From Ga0077555 sp033764055 (GTDB lineage Bacteria; Pseudomonadota; Alphaproteobacteria; Rhizobiales; Hyphomicrobiaceae), in the NCBI GenBank assembly GCA_033764055.1, contig JANRJI010000037.1:1-64000 (forward strand): a DNA stretch of 64,000 nt. Direction: 5' to 3'. The translations under genes and the position numbers were made by a program. Numbering within the stretch: the stretch's first letter is position 1; each line of letters starts with the position of its first letter. This document shows positions 45,363-53,656 of this stretch, one piece after another. Under the pieces are notes generated by a model, which worked only from the letters and a program-made list of their open reading frames with translations, was not told the origin of the DNA and made no database searches.

Positions 45363-46418
45363 GTGAACCTCATGAGAAAGGCCCTAGTCCGCGCGCTTCT
45401 CGCTGCAGCGACGTGCTTCAGCGTATTCGGCTCGGCCGAAGCCCAGGACAAGAAAGTGCGCTTGCAGGTGGCTGGCGCTTACGCCGGTACGCTACCCATC
45501 ATCGGCGAGGGTCAGCTCACAACGGTCGACCGAATTCGCAAGATGTCGGGCGGCTCGATCGATGCCAAGTTCTTCGAGCCGGGAGCCCTGGTGCCGCCAA
45601 GCCAGTATTTCGATGCGATCGGCGCCGGGTCGCTCGACAGCGCCTGGTCGAGCCTCGGCTTCTTCACCGGCAAGGAAATCGCTTTCGCACTCTACTCCAC
45701 CGTGCCGTTCGGTCCCGAGGTCAGCGAGTTCCTCGGCTGGATGAAGCATGGCGGCGGCGAGAAGCTGATGCAGGAAACTGCGAAGCGGTACAAGATCGTC
45801 GTCTTCAACTGCGGCATCGTCTCGCCGGAGTCGTCCGGCTGGTTCCGCAAGGAGATCAAGACTGTCGACGACATGAAGGGCCTGAAGATGCGTTTCTTCG
45901 GGCTTGGCGCGAATGTGATGCAGAAGCTCGGCGTATCGACGCAGCTGCTCCAGGCCGGTGAAATTTTCCAGGCGCTGCAGCTCGGGACGATCGACGCCAC
46001 CGAGTTCTCGATGCCGCTGCTCGATCTCAACCTCGGCTTCCATCAGGTGGCCAAGCACTACTACTTCCCTGGCTGGCACCAGATGGCGTCCTTCACGCAT
46101 CTCATGATTTCAGAAGCTAAGTGGGCCGAGTTCTCCGAGGCGCAGAAGGAGATCGTGAAAGGTGCCTGCGAGTCGACCATGCTCCAGAGCATGGCGGACG
46201 AGTCGCGCAATGCGGCGGCGCTGAAGCAGATCAAGGAAAAGGGCGTCACGGTCCACTACTGGTCCAAGGAGCTCCTCGAGGCCTTCCGCAAGGCGTGGGA
46301 CGAGGTTGCTGCCGAGCAGAGCGCGAAAAGCCCGGATTTCAAGAAGGCCTGGGACTCGCTGACGGCATTCCGCGCGGATTTCAAAGTCTGGCGGGACAAT
46401 GCCTATCTGAAGAACTGA
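45363..46418 (+). CDS. TRAP transporter substrate-binding protein DctP (copy 2)
   Basis: 351 residues from GTG 45363, which has GGAG four bases upstream; ATG 45372 has poorer spacing but also keeps the signal peptide (ends AEAQ). It is clearly a paralogue of the preceding gene: SGWFRKEIKT.DD.KGLKMRF and QALQLGTIDATEFSMP are shared, while the loop after Q-V-A-G-A-Y and the C-terminal third differ. The divergence in the substrate-facing region suggests a related but different ligand. A T-tailed hairpin lies between this gene and dctQ. Confidence 0.92.
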   Translation: MNLMRKALVRALLAAATCFSVFGSAEAQDKKVRLQVAGAYAGTLPIIGEGQLTTVDRIRKMSGGSIDAKFFEPGALVPPSQYFDAIGAGSLDSAWSSLGFFTGKEIAFALYSTVPFGPEVSEFLGWMKHGGGEKLMQETAKRYKIVVFNCGIVSPESSGWFRKEIKTVDDMKGLKMRFFGLGANVMQKLGVSTQLLQAGEIFQALQLGTIDATEFSMPLLDLNLGFHQVAKHYYFPGWHQMASFTHLMISEAKWAEFSEAQKEIVKGACESTMLQSMADESRNAAALKQIKEKGVTVHYWSKELLEAFRKAWDEVAAEQSAKSPDFKKAWDSLTAFRADFKVWRDNAYLKN

Positions 46419-46428
46419 CGTGAACTGG

Positions 46429-46457
46429 CGGCCCGCTCGATGCGGGCCGTTCTGTTT
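46429..46457 (+). terminator. Attenuator-like hairpin after dctP copy 2
   Basis: Eight-bp GC stem (CGGCCCGC / GCGGGCCG) with a 5-base loop followed by TTCTGTTT, 10 bases after the dctP stop and 182 bases before dctQ. It could limit expression of the membrane subunits relative to the binding proteins. Confidence 0.6.
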
Positions 46458-46638
46458 CAGGCACCGAGCAGGGATCTGCAGCGACGGTTAAGCAAGAGGG
46501 GGAGACGGAGGACCAGACGATCAAAAAGCGGAAGGCACCCGACCACCTTCCGTACTTCGAGGAAGCGAAGGCGCCGATGCAAAACTCGTAGCCCGTTCAC
46601 GGGCACGCGGCGCCACTCTGAAAAGAGAGGGAGAAATC

Positions 46639-47217
46639 ATGAAGGGCTTATTGCGTCTCAGCGACGCGATCGATGCCGTGCTGGGCGCAATCGCACGCTT
46701 CTTCGCATGGGGCTTGCCGATCCTGGTGATCGTCATCGTGTTTGATGTCATCAGCCGGAAATTCGGCTTCCAACTCAACATTCTTGGAGTCGATTTGGGA
46801 TCGACACGCCTGCAGGAGCTCGAGTGGCACCTGCATTCGATCGTCTACCTCACGTGGATCGGCTTCGCCTATATCCGCAACACGCATGTCCGCATCGATG
46901 TGGCCACCGGCCACCTCCCGCCTCGGAGCCAGGCAAAGCTCGAGTTGCTGGGCTGCCTGATCTTCGCGGCTCCCTACATCCTCACCGCATTGCCCTACGC
47001 CCACAACTTCTTCGTGACTGCACTGCTCCAGAACGAGGGGTCCGCTGCTCCGAACGGCCTGCCATGGCGGTGGGTCCCCAAAGGCTTCCTCTACTTCAGC
47101 TTCGTGTCGGCTGGACTGGCTGTGCTGTCGGTTGCCATTCGACGGATCGTGTTCCTGTTCGGGCCGCCGGACCTCGCCGAAGAGGCGATGCCGACGCCGG
47201 CCACGATGGCTCATTGA
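46639..47217 (+). CDS. TRAP transporter small permease DctQ
   Basis: 192 residues with four hydrophobic helices, the DctQ layout: FFAWGLPILVIVIVFDVISR, LEWHLHSIVYLTWIGFAYIR with the conserved E-W, HVRIDVATGHLPPRSQAKLE, and a final helix near 145-165. DctQ is the small membrane subunit that pairs with DctM. AGAGAGGGAG precedes ATG 46639. Its stop is 13 bases before dctM. Confidence 0.92.
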   Translation: MKGLLRLSDAIDAVLGAIARFFAWGLPILVIVIVFDVISRKFGFQLNILGVDLGSTRLQELEWHLHSIVYLTWIGFAYIRNTHVRIDVATGHLPPRSQAKLELLGCLIFAAPYILTALPYAHNFFVTALLQNEGSAAPNGLPWRWVPKGFLYFSFVSAGLAVLSVAIRRIVFLFGPPDLAEEAMPTPATMAH

Positions 47218-47230
47218 GAGGGGACGCATC

Positions 47231-48613
47231 ATGATCGAATGGATTGGCGATCATCTCGCCGTCATCATGTTCCTGGTGCTCACGTTCATCATGTTCGTGG
47301 GCTATCCGGTTGCCTTCGTGCTCGGCGCCGTCGGAATCGCTTTCGGATATCTGGGTGTGGTGTTCGGGATCTTCAACGTCGTACAGTTCTCGAACCTGCT
47401 GCCGCGCGTCTACGGCCAGGGTGTCGAGAACGCGACCCTCGTCGCCGTGCCGATGTTCATCTTCATGGGCACCGTGCTCGAGCGAAGCGGAGTCGCCGAG
47501 GAATTGCTGAAGTGCCTGCAAATCCTGTTCCGGCGCATCCCCGGTGGCCTCGCGTTGGCCGTGGTGCTGCTGGGCACGATCATGGCAGCGACGACCGGTA
47601 TCGTCGGTGCCTCGGTCGTCATGCTGACGCTGATCGCACTGCCAGTGATGATCGAGCGCGGCTACTCCAAGGAGCTGTCGCTCGGCTCGATCGCAGCCGC
47701 CGGCACGCTCGGCATTCTCATCCCGCCCTCGATCATGCTCGTGATCATGGGCGACCTGATGCAGATCTCGGTCGGCACGCTGTTCGCCGCCGCCATCATT
47801 CCCGGCCTGATCATGTCGGGCGTGTACGTGGTCTACATCATTATCCTCGCCTTCCTCAAGCCGGGCCTCGCCCCGCCGCTCGGCGCGCATGAGGGCCCCC
47901 AGACGTCCGCAGAGCTGTGGAAGATGGTGGTGGTGACGTTCGCCCCGCCGGCATTCCTCATCTTCCTGGTGCTGGGCTCGATCTTCGGCGGCTGGGCCAC
48001 GCCGACCGAGGCCGGCGGCGTGGGCTGCTTCGGCGCGCTCCTGCTCGCCTGGCGCGCCGGCAAGCTCAGCTTCGCCTCAATCAAGGAGATGTCCGAGAAC
48101 TCGGCCATGACGTGCGGCGTCGTGTTCTTCATCCTGTTCGGTGCGACGCTCTTCTCATACGTGTTCCGGGCGCTCGGCGGCGACGACGTGGTGATCGAGA
48201 TCCTGAAGCACTTCGGCATCGACTCCGGCTGGGAGGTGCTGATCTTCGTGATGGCGATGGCGTTCGTCATGGGGTTCTTCTTCGACTGGCTCGAGATCTG
48301 CCTCATCCTGCTGCCGGTCTTCACGCCGATCCTCGCGAAGTCGGCATTCCCCGGCTACATCGAGGAAGCGAAGCTCATTCCGCTCTACTTCGCGATCCTG
48401 CTCGCCGTGAACCTGCAGACGGCGTTCCTGACGCCGCCGTTCGGGTTCGCGCTGTTCTACATGAAGGGGGTTGTGCCGCCGTCGGTGACGATGATGCACA
48501 TCTATCGCGGCATCGTCCCGTTCATCCTGCTGCAGCTGTTCGCGCTGGCGATGGTGATGATCTTCCCGGAGACCATCTTCTGGCTGCCGCGCCGCTGGGG
48601 CATGCTCGACTGA
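47231..48613 (+). CDS. TRAP transporter large permease DctM
   Basis: 460-residue membrane protein with about 12-14 helices. DctM/ion-transporter motifs include VAVPMFIFMGTVLERSGVAE, GIVGASVVMLTLIALPVMIE, GTLGILIPPSIMLVIMG and TPTEAGGVGCFGALLLAWRA. It forms the sodium-driven channel part of the TRAP system. Length slightly exceeds the 425-430 typical, within the mannitol-type branch. ATG 47231 has GAGGGGAC upstream. A T-tailed hairpin follows the stop. Confidence 0.95.
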   Translation: MIEWIGDHLAVIMFLVLTFIMFVGYPVAFVLGAVGIAFGYLGVVFGIFNVVQFSNLLPRVYGQGVENATLVAVPMFIFMGTVLERSGVAEELLKCLQILFRRIPGGLALAVVLLGTIMAATTGIVGASVVMLTLIALPVMIERGYSKELSLGSIAAAGTLGILIPPSIMLVIMGDLMQISVGTLFAAAIIPGLIMSGVYVVYIIILAFLKPGLAPPLGAHEGPQTSAELWKMVVVTFAPPAFLIFLVLGSIFGGWATPTEAGGVGCFGALLLAWRAGKLSFASIKEMSENSAMTCGVVFFILFGATLFSYVFRALGGDDVVIEILKHFGIDSGWEVLIFVMAMAFVMGFFFDWLEICLILLPVFTPILAKSAFPGYIEEAKLIPLYFAILLAVNLQTAFLTPPFGFALFYMKGVVPPSVTMMHIYRGIVPFILLQLFALAMVMIFPETIFWLPRRWGMLD

Positions 48614-48650
48614 CGGGGCTTGCGCAGCCAGAGGACTTCGAGAAACTGCC

Positions 48651-48681
48651 GTGGCCGCCTCCGGGCGGCCACTGTGCTTTT
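48651..48681 (+). terminator. Terminator of the TRAP operon
   Basis: Perfect 9-bp stem (GTGGCCGCC / GGCGGCCAC) with a TCCG tetraloop, then TGTGCTTTT. It lies 37 bases after dctM and 24 bases before the ligase start. Confidence 0.75.
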
Positions 48682-48704
48682 CGCGTCAGCCATGGAGGCG
48701 ACCC

Positions 48705-50300
48705 ATGACGTGGCTCGGGACCATTCCTGCGATGCGCCACGAGCGCCATCTCGATGGTCGGGTCGTGCGCTGCTTCGGTGTGCGGCCGGCGAGCTTCAAT
48801 GCGCTTCTCGCCGACGCATTGGGCCGCAACCCCGGCGGCGAGGCACTGGTCTGCGGCACCATGCGGCTCGACTATCGCCGTCTGGACGCCATCGCCGGCT
48901 CGGCCGCTGGCGGTCTCGCACGGCTTGGCATCGGCAAGGGCGACCGCGTTGCCCTGCTCATCGCCAACTCTGCCGAGTTCGTCATCGCGCTGCTGGCCAT
49001 CGTCCGCATCGGCGCCATCGCGGTGCCGCTCAATGTACGCGAGGGGACACGAGAGCTCGCTTATGTGCTGGCGGATTGCGGGGCGGTCGCGCTCATCCAC
49101 GACGCCACGCTCGCCTCGTCCATTCCACCAGCTTTCGCCACGCCGGCACTGGCGACGCGGGTCACGGTCGGTGGTGCCCGGCACGGTGCGGGGGCTTTGG
49201 CCTGGGAGGATCTGCTCGGCGGAGCCGCGATCGAGCCTTGCCCGGTCGGCGAGGAGGACATCGCCGCCATCCTCTATACGTCGGGCACGACCGGGCGACC
49301 GAAGGGCGCGATGATCACCCACCTCGGGCTCGTGCACGCGGCCATGATCTACGAGGCCTGCATGGACCTTGGTCCCGTCGACCGATCGATTGCGACGGTG
49401 CCGCTGAGCCACGTCACGGGCCTGACGGCCGGCATCGCCGCCATGCTGCGCGCGGGAGGCACACTGGTCGTCATGCCCCAGTTCCGGGCCGACGCCTTCC
49501 TCGCGCTGGCCGCCGCGGAACGCATGACGCACACCGTGATGGTGCCGGCGATGTACAATCTCTGCCTGCTGAGCCCGGCCTTCGGTACGGCAGATCTCTC
49601 GAAATGGCGCATCGGCGGCTATGGCGGAGCGCCGATGCCGGCGGTCACGATCGAGCGGCTTGCGCAGCGCCTGCCTCGATTGCAGCTCTTCAACGCCTAC
49701 GGCTCGACCGAGACGACGGGCCCGGTCGTCCTGATGCCGCCATCGGAGACGGCACGCCGCGCGACCGCCGTAGGCATGGCGACGCCACCGGCCGAAATCC
49801 TCGTGATGGACGAGAACGGCTGCGAGGCACCAACCGGCGAGAGCGGCGAGATCTGGCTGAAGGCGCCCAACGTGGTCGCCGGCTACTGGGGTAATCCCGA
49901 GGCATCGGCCGAGAGCATCGTCGCCGGCTACTGGCGGTCCGGCGACATCGGTCGGATCGACGGCGACGGCTTTCTGACGCTGCTCGACCGCGCCAAGGAC
50001 CTCGTCAACCGCGGCGGCTACAAGGTCTACTCGGTCGAGGTCGAGAACGTGATCGCGGCGCATCCTTCGGTCGTCGAGGCGGCCGTCGTCGCTCGGCCTT
50101 GCCCGGTGCTCGGCGAGCGCGTGCATGCCTTCGTCTCGGCCCGGGACGGGTTTGCCGACGCCGACGCGATCCGCGTCCATGCCGCGCAGGCGCTCGCAGA
50201 CTACAAGGTGCCCGAGGCCATCACCTTCCTGGCGGATCCGCTGCCGAGGAACGCCAACGGCAAGATTCTGAAGCGTGAGCTGCGCGCGCGGCTCGGATAA
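48705..50300 (+). CDS. AMP-dependent acyl-CoA/acid ligase
   Basis: 531-residue class I adenylate-forming enzyme. Core motifs in order: A3 P-loop ILYTSGTTGRPKGAM, A5 FNAYGSTETTGPV, A7 YWRSGDIGRI, A8 DRAKDLVNRGGYKVYSVEVE and the catalytic Lys motif A10 PRNANGKILKREL. It activates a carboxylic acid to its CoA thioester. Substrate not predictable; lying behind a TRAP carboxylate importer, it could activate the imported acid. ATG 48705 with GGAGG seven bases upstream; the frame extends into the terminator before it. Confidence 0.92.
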   Translation: MTWLGTIPAMRHERHLDGRVVRCFGVRPASFNALLADALGRNPGGEALVCGTMRLDYRRLDAIAGSAAGGLARLGIGKGDRVALLIANSAEFVIALLAIVRIGAIAVPLNVREGTRELAYVLADCGAVALIHDATLASSIPPAFATPALATRVTVGGARHGAGALAWEDLLGGAAIEPCPVGEEDIAAILYTSGTTGRPKGAMITHLGLVHAAMIYEACMDLGPVDRSIATVPLSHVTGLTAGIAAMLRAGGTLVVMPQFRADAFLALAAAERMTHTVMVPAMYNLCLLSPAFGTADLSKWRIGGYGGAPMPAVTIERLAQRLPRLQLFNAYGSTETTGPVVLMPPSETARRATAVGMATPPAEILVMDENGCEAPTGESGEIWLKAPNVVAGYWGNPEASAESIVAGYWRSGDIGRIDGDGFLTLLDRAKDLVNRGGYKVYSVEVENVIAAHPSVVEAAVVARPCPVLGERVHAFVSARDGFADADAIRVHAAQALADYKVPEAITFLADPLPRNANGKILKRELRARLG

Positions 50301-50315
50301 CGGACATCCCGCCGG

Positions 50316-51485
50316 TCAGCCCAGCGTGCGGCGGAAGTCCTCGTAGCCGAAGCGGCGCACGACACGATAGGTGTTGTCCTCGTCGAGCATGGCGAGGTCG
50401 GGCTTCGGCGTGCCGTTGAACGTGGTGTTCTTGACGAAGCTGTATTGCATCATGTCCGTGAAGATCAGGCGGCTGCCGACCTTCAGCGGCTCCGCGAAGG
50501 AATACTCGCCGATGACGTCACCGGTCATGCAGGTCTTGCCGCCGAGAATGTAGTTGTGCGGCAGCTCGCCGGGGTTGGCCGAGCCGATGACGCCGGGACG
50601 GTAGGGCACCTCCAGCACGTCCGGCATGTGGCAGCTCGCGGACGTATCGAGGATGGCGATGTCCTTCACGTTGTGATGGAGGCCGATCACCGTCGAGACC
50701 AGCCAGCCCGTGTCGACGACGATGCCGGCGCCCGGCTCGAGGATGACCTCGACACCGTGCTCGGCGCGGAACGCCTTGATGGTGGCGATCAGCCTGTCGA
50801 CGTCGTAGCCTTCCTTGTTGACGAAATGGCCGCCGCCGAAGTTCACGGCGGCGACTTTCCGTACATAGCCGCCGAGGTGACGGCCGACGTGCTCGATGAG
50901 GCCCGTCGAGCCGTAGTCCATGCTCTCGCAGAGCGTATGCACGTGCAGGATGTCGATGTCGTCCCAAGGCAGCCGGTCGATCTCCTCGCGCGTGGTCCCG
51001 AAGCGGGAGCAAGGCGCACAGGGATCATAGAGCGAGCCGCCGAGCGTAGCGTTCGAGAAGCCGGGGTTGATGCGAATGCCGATCTTGCGCCCCGCCGCCT
51101 TGGCGATTGGCCCCAGGCGCGCGATCTGCTCGGGCGAGTTGAAGTAGATGTGCTCGGCGATGGCGGTCAGCCGCTCGACCTCGCCGGGAGCGTAGGCCGG
51201 CGCATAGACGTGCACCTCCTTGCCGAACTCCTCGCGACCCAGACGCGCCTCGTACTCGCCCGAGGCGGTGGTGCCGTCCAGGTGGTCTCGCATCATCGGG
51301 AATGCGGCCGGCATGGCCCAGGCCTTGCTGGCGAGCAGGATCTTGCAGCCGGCCTCGCGGCGGATGCGCGCCACGGTCGCGAGGTTCCGCTTCAAGGCCG
51401 CGACGTCGAGCACATAGGCTGGGGTGTGGATATCGTCGGGCAGCTTGGGCGGTGTCACGGGCTTGCTCTCCTCGTCTGAGCACAT
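50316..51485 (-). CDS. nspC: Carboxynorspermidine/carboxyspermidine decarboxylase
   Basis: 389-residue fold III PLP decarboxylase of the alanine racemase-like group. PLP Lys is K54 in ILLASKAWAM. Other landmarks: NPGFSNATLGGSLYDPCAPC with SRFG, HVHTLCESMDYGS, AAVNFGGGHF, LEPGAGIVVDTG and the cross-subunit Cys in SASCHMPDVLEVPYRP. These match NspC more than ornithine or diaminopimelate decarboxylases. NspC makes spermidine or norspermidine from the carboxy precursor. Its usual partner, carboxy(nor)spermidine dehydrogenase, is not in the window. Two small unknown genes precede it on the same strand. Confidence 0.88.
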   Translation of the reverse strand: MCSDEESKPVTPPKLPDDIHTPAYVLDVAALKRNLATVARIRREAGCKILLASKAWAMPAAFPMMRDHLDGTTASGEYEARLGREEFGKEVHVYAPAYAPGEVERLTAIAEHIYFNSPEQIARLGPIAKAAGRKIGIRINPGFSNATLGGSLYDPCAPCSRFGTTREEIDRLPWDDIDILHVHTLCESMDYGSTGLIEHVGRHLGGYVRKVAAVNFGGGHFVNKEGYDVDRLIATIKAFRAEHGVEVILEPGAGIVVDTGWLVSTVIGLHHNVKDIAILDTSASCHMPDVLEVPYRPGVIGSANPGELPHNYILGGKTCMTGDVIGEYSFAEPLKVGSRLIFTDMMQYSFVKNTTFNGTPKPDLAMLDEDNTYRVVRRFGYEDFRRTLG

Positions 51486-51570
51486 GTCCCGGCTGCGGCC
51501 GGCTGCGCCTATATGGCATCGCTCGAACCGGATGCAACCGGAAAGGCGGTAGCGCCAACGGTGCCAGGGC

Positions 51571-51966
51571 TCAATCGCGCGCGAGCTGCTCGATCTCGCG
51601 CGCCTGCGAGAGCAAATGCCAGACCTTCTCGACGACTGGATCGCCGGGCAGGTGCCTGTTGCGGCCGAGCAGGCGGTCGGACAACGACCTCCGCAGGTCC
51701 AAGGTCACATGGCCTTCGCGATGGTCGGAATCGGAGTCCTCGATGGTGCAGACGCAAAGATAGACCCGCTTCCCGTCCTGGATGTCGAAGTCCCAGCCGT
51801 GGTCCTCGACCCAGGGCTCGCCGGCCTCCAGGCCGCCGGCACGCAGCGCACCCGACAGCCAAACCGCCAGTGCATGCCCGCCGATCTCGGCGTTGACCCG
51901 CTGCTCCACCGCCTCGGGCGAGTCGGCGAACGCCTTGGTCATGAAGCTGAAATGGGTGCCGTCCAT
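51571..51966 (-). CDS. Unknown 131-residue protein
   Basis: Conserved-looking soluble protein. Segments: MDGTHFSFMTKAFADSPEAV, NAEIGGHALAVWLSGALRAG, EPWVEDHGWDFDIQDGKRVY, an acidic stretch TIEDSDSDHREGHVTLDLRR and a helical end. The alternation and acidic residues suggest an alpha/beta fold, but no family is recognised. It lies 22 bases after another unknown minus-strand gene and 85 bases before nspC; co-transcription of the three is plausible. Confidence 0.65.
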   Translation of the reverse strand: MDGTHFSFMTKAFADSPEAVEQRVNAEIGGHALAVWLSGALRAGGLEAGEPWVEDHGWDFDIQDGKRVYLCVCTIEDSDSDHREGHVTLDLRRSLSDRLLGRNRHLPGDPVVEKVWHLLSQAREIEQLARD

Positions 51967-51988
51967 GCGGAATCCCGTGCTCGCGCAA

Positions 51989-52306
51989 TCAAAAGGAGAA
52001 GCTGAGCTGCACCGGTGCCGCCGCTTGCTTCACGCGGCGCCGTGGCTTCTTGCGCGGCGGCGGCTCCTCCGGCTCGTTGCGGGGCACGCCGGCCATGGCG
52101 TTCCAGCTTCGCACGTCGTAGCCGAGCGACACGAGAACCGTCTCGACGACCTCGCAGCAATGGTTCCGGTCCGCGACCGACCACGCGGTCCGTCCCGCCT
52201 TGCGCATGCGCCGGTTGGCGGCGTCCATCCCCGCCGCATTCGCAAGCCGCAAAGCCTCTGTGTAAGACTTGACCCGCACGAGTCGCCCCACCCGTTTTTC
52301 TGTCAC
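51989..52306 (-). CDS. Unknown 105-residue protein with a basic tail
   Basis: GTG start at 52306 with AAGGGG about six bases upstream. The core (SYTEALRLANAAGMDAANRR, AWSVADRNHCCEVVETVLVS) looks helical; a Pro/Arg/Lys-rich stretch (PPPRKKPRRRVKQ) precedes the end QLSFSF. No family is recognised. The basic tail might bind nucleic acid. It is followed by another unknown gene after 22 bases. Confidence 0.55.
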   Translation of the reverse strand: MTEKRVGRLVRVKSYTEALRLANAAGMDAANRRMRKAGRTAWSVADRNHCCEVVETVLVSLGYDVRSWNAMAGVPRNEPEEPPPRKKPRRRVKQAAAPVQLSFSF

Positions 52307-52360
52307 GTTGTACCCCTTGCGTTCTCGTCGTCAAGGGTGGATTGTGCGCCCGCTGCGGTT

Positions 52361-52382
52361 ATCCCGGCGAAAGCCCGGGGAT
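52361..52382. repeat. REP-like inverted repeat at the methylase remnant boundary
   Basis: Imperfect palindrome ATCCCGGC-GAAA-GCCCGGGGAT with a GAAA loop, just upstream of where methyltransferase homology begins (about 52394). Similar GC-stem palindromes are scattered in proteobacterial genomes; only one copy was seen here. Confidence 0.4.
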
Positions 52383-52393
52383 CGCGGCGCAAG

Positions 52394-53154
52394 ATGTTAT
52401 CACCCACATAACTCCACTAAATAATGTTGCAGCGGAACGCCTCGGCTACCCCACCCAAAAACCCGTCGCCCTGCTCGAGCGCATCATCTCCGCGTCGTCC
52501 AACCCCGGCGACGTGGTGCTCGACCCGTTCTGCGGCTGCGGCACCACCATTCACGCGGCGGAAAAGCTCGGCCGGCAGTGGATCGGCATCGATATCACGC
52601 ATCTTGCGATCTCGCTGATCGAGCGGCGGCTCTAGGATGCTTTCGCAGGCATCCAGTTCGAGGTTCACGGCCGACCCAAGGACCTCGAAGGCGCGCGCGA
52701 TCTCGCACGCCGCGACAAGCACCAGTTCCAGATCTGGGCGACGACGAAAGTCGATGCGCAGCCCTATCGCGCCGACAAGAAAGGCGCCGATGGCGGCATC
52801 GACGGGCTGATGTTCTTCCGCTCGGGCGCGAGGACGACCGAGAAGGCCATTGTTCAGGTCAAAGGCGGCAGCAACGTCGGCGTCAAAGACATCCGCGAGC
52901 TCAATACCGTCGTCGATCGGGAGCCCGCGAAGATCGGCGTTTACGTCTCGCTGGAGCCGCCCACGAGTCCCATGATCACAGAAGCTGCTGCCGCCGGCAT
53001 CTATGACGGCCCCACCGGCAAGGTGCCGAAAATCCAGATCATCACAATCGAGGAGATATTCGCGGGCAAACGGCCGCGGGTGCCGCTGATGGAGCGCGGC
53101 TTCAAGCAGGCCGCGCGCGAGGAGCGCGACGACCAGCCGGAGCTCGACTTGTAG
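52394..53154 (+). pseudogene. Remnant of a DNA methyltransferase fused to a restriction-fold domain
   Basis: Frame 52394-52632 encodes the C-terminal part of a site-specific DNA methyltransferase: ERLGYPTQKPVALLERIISA and VVLDPFCGCGTTIHAAEKLG (SAM motif I) then RQWIGIDITHLAISLIERRL. An in-frame TAG at 52633-52635 interrupts it, and the same frame continues with DAFAGIQFEVHGRPKDLEGA, then GADGGIDGLMFF and KAIVQVKGG, an Mrr-like PD-(D/E)xK segment, to the stop at 53154. The N-terminal half with the DPPY-type motif is missing. Known intact relatives have both domains in one chain. The gene is thus truncated at the 5' side and broken by a stop. It cannot make an active methylase; the nuclease-like part might still be translated from ATG 52810. 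Confidence 0.82.
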
Positions 53155-53308
53155 GCCATCAAGGATCCCGTCCCCTTTCGACGGCGAGCGGCGTACGCAC
53201 GGCCCGCTCCCCTCGACCGGCAAGCGCCCGACGTAGCGGGCACCGCAACCGATGACTCGAGGGAGAGGAGCGGGACTCCGTCCGACAGTGGGTGCCAGAC
53301 GTGGCAGA

Positions 53309-53542
53309 TCACACGCGGCTGAGCAGCGTCCTCGCGTCCTCGATGGCTGCAAGGGCCGCAAAGCGCGACAGGCCGGCGGCGGGCTTCTTGCTCAGCGACA
53401 AATGTCTTCGCCAACGATCGAGCGCAGCCAACTTCTGGCCACGCGTCAAAAGCACCTCGGCGACGAGCTCACGTGGATGACTGAAGGTCGTCTCGGGACG
53501 CAGACGAGCACTGGTAATGCAAAGCTTCGCAATCTCGGACAT
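53309..53542 (-). CDS. Small conserved-type protein of unknown function
   Basis: 77 residues: MSEIAKLCITSARLRPETTF, then FSHPRELVAEVLLTRGQKLA and ALDRWRRHL. The pattern F-x-x-P-x-x-(V)-x(4)-LT-x(3)-K-x(3)-L-x-x-W occurs in a short family common in Rhizobiales, whose role is unknown. A GGGGGA ribosome-binding site lies upstream of ATG 53542. It is convergent with the methylase remnant and 114 bases before the selA stop. Confidence 0.55.
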   Translation of the reverse strand: MSEIAKLCITSARLRPETTFSHPRELVAEVLLTRGQKLAALDRWRRHLSLSKKPAAGLSRFAALAAIEDARTLLSRV

Positions 53543-53656
53543 CCCTAGTCCCCCTAGGTTTGTCCCTCCCCGACTCGGAATCTCGGCCGAAACTGCGGCA
53601 ATAAAGAGACATGCCAGCGTTATTCTTTGGAAATGCCGTTCGTATCAATGCCTTTT

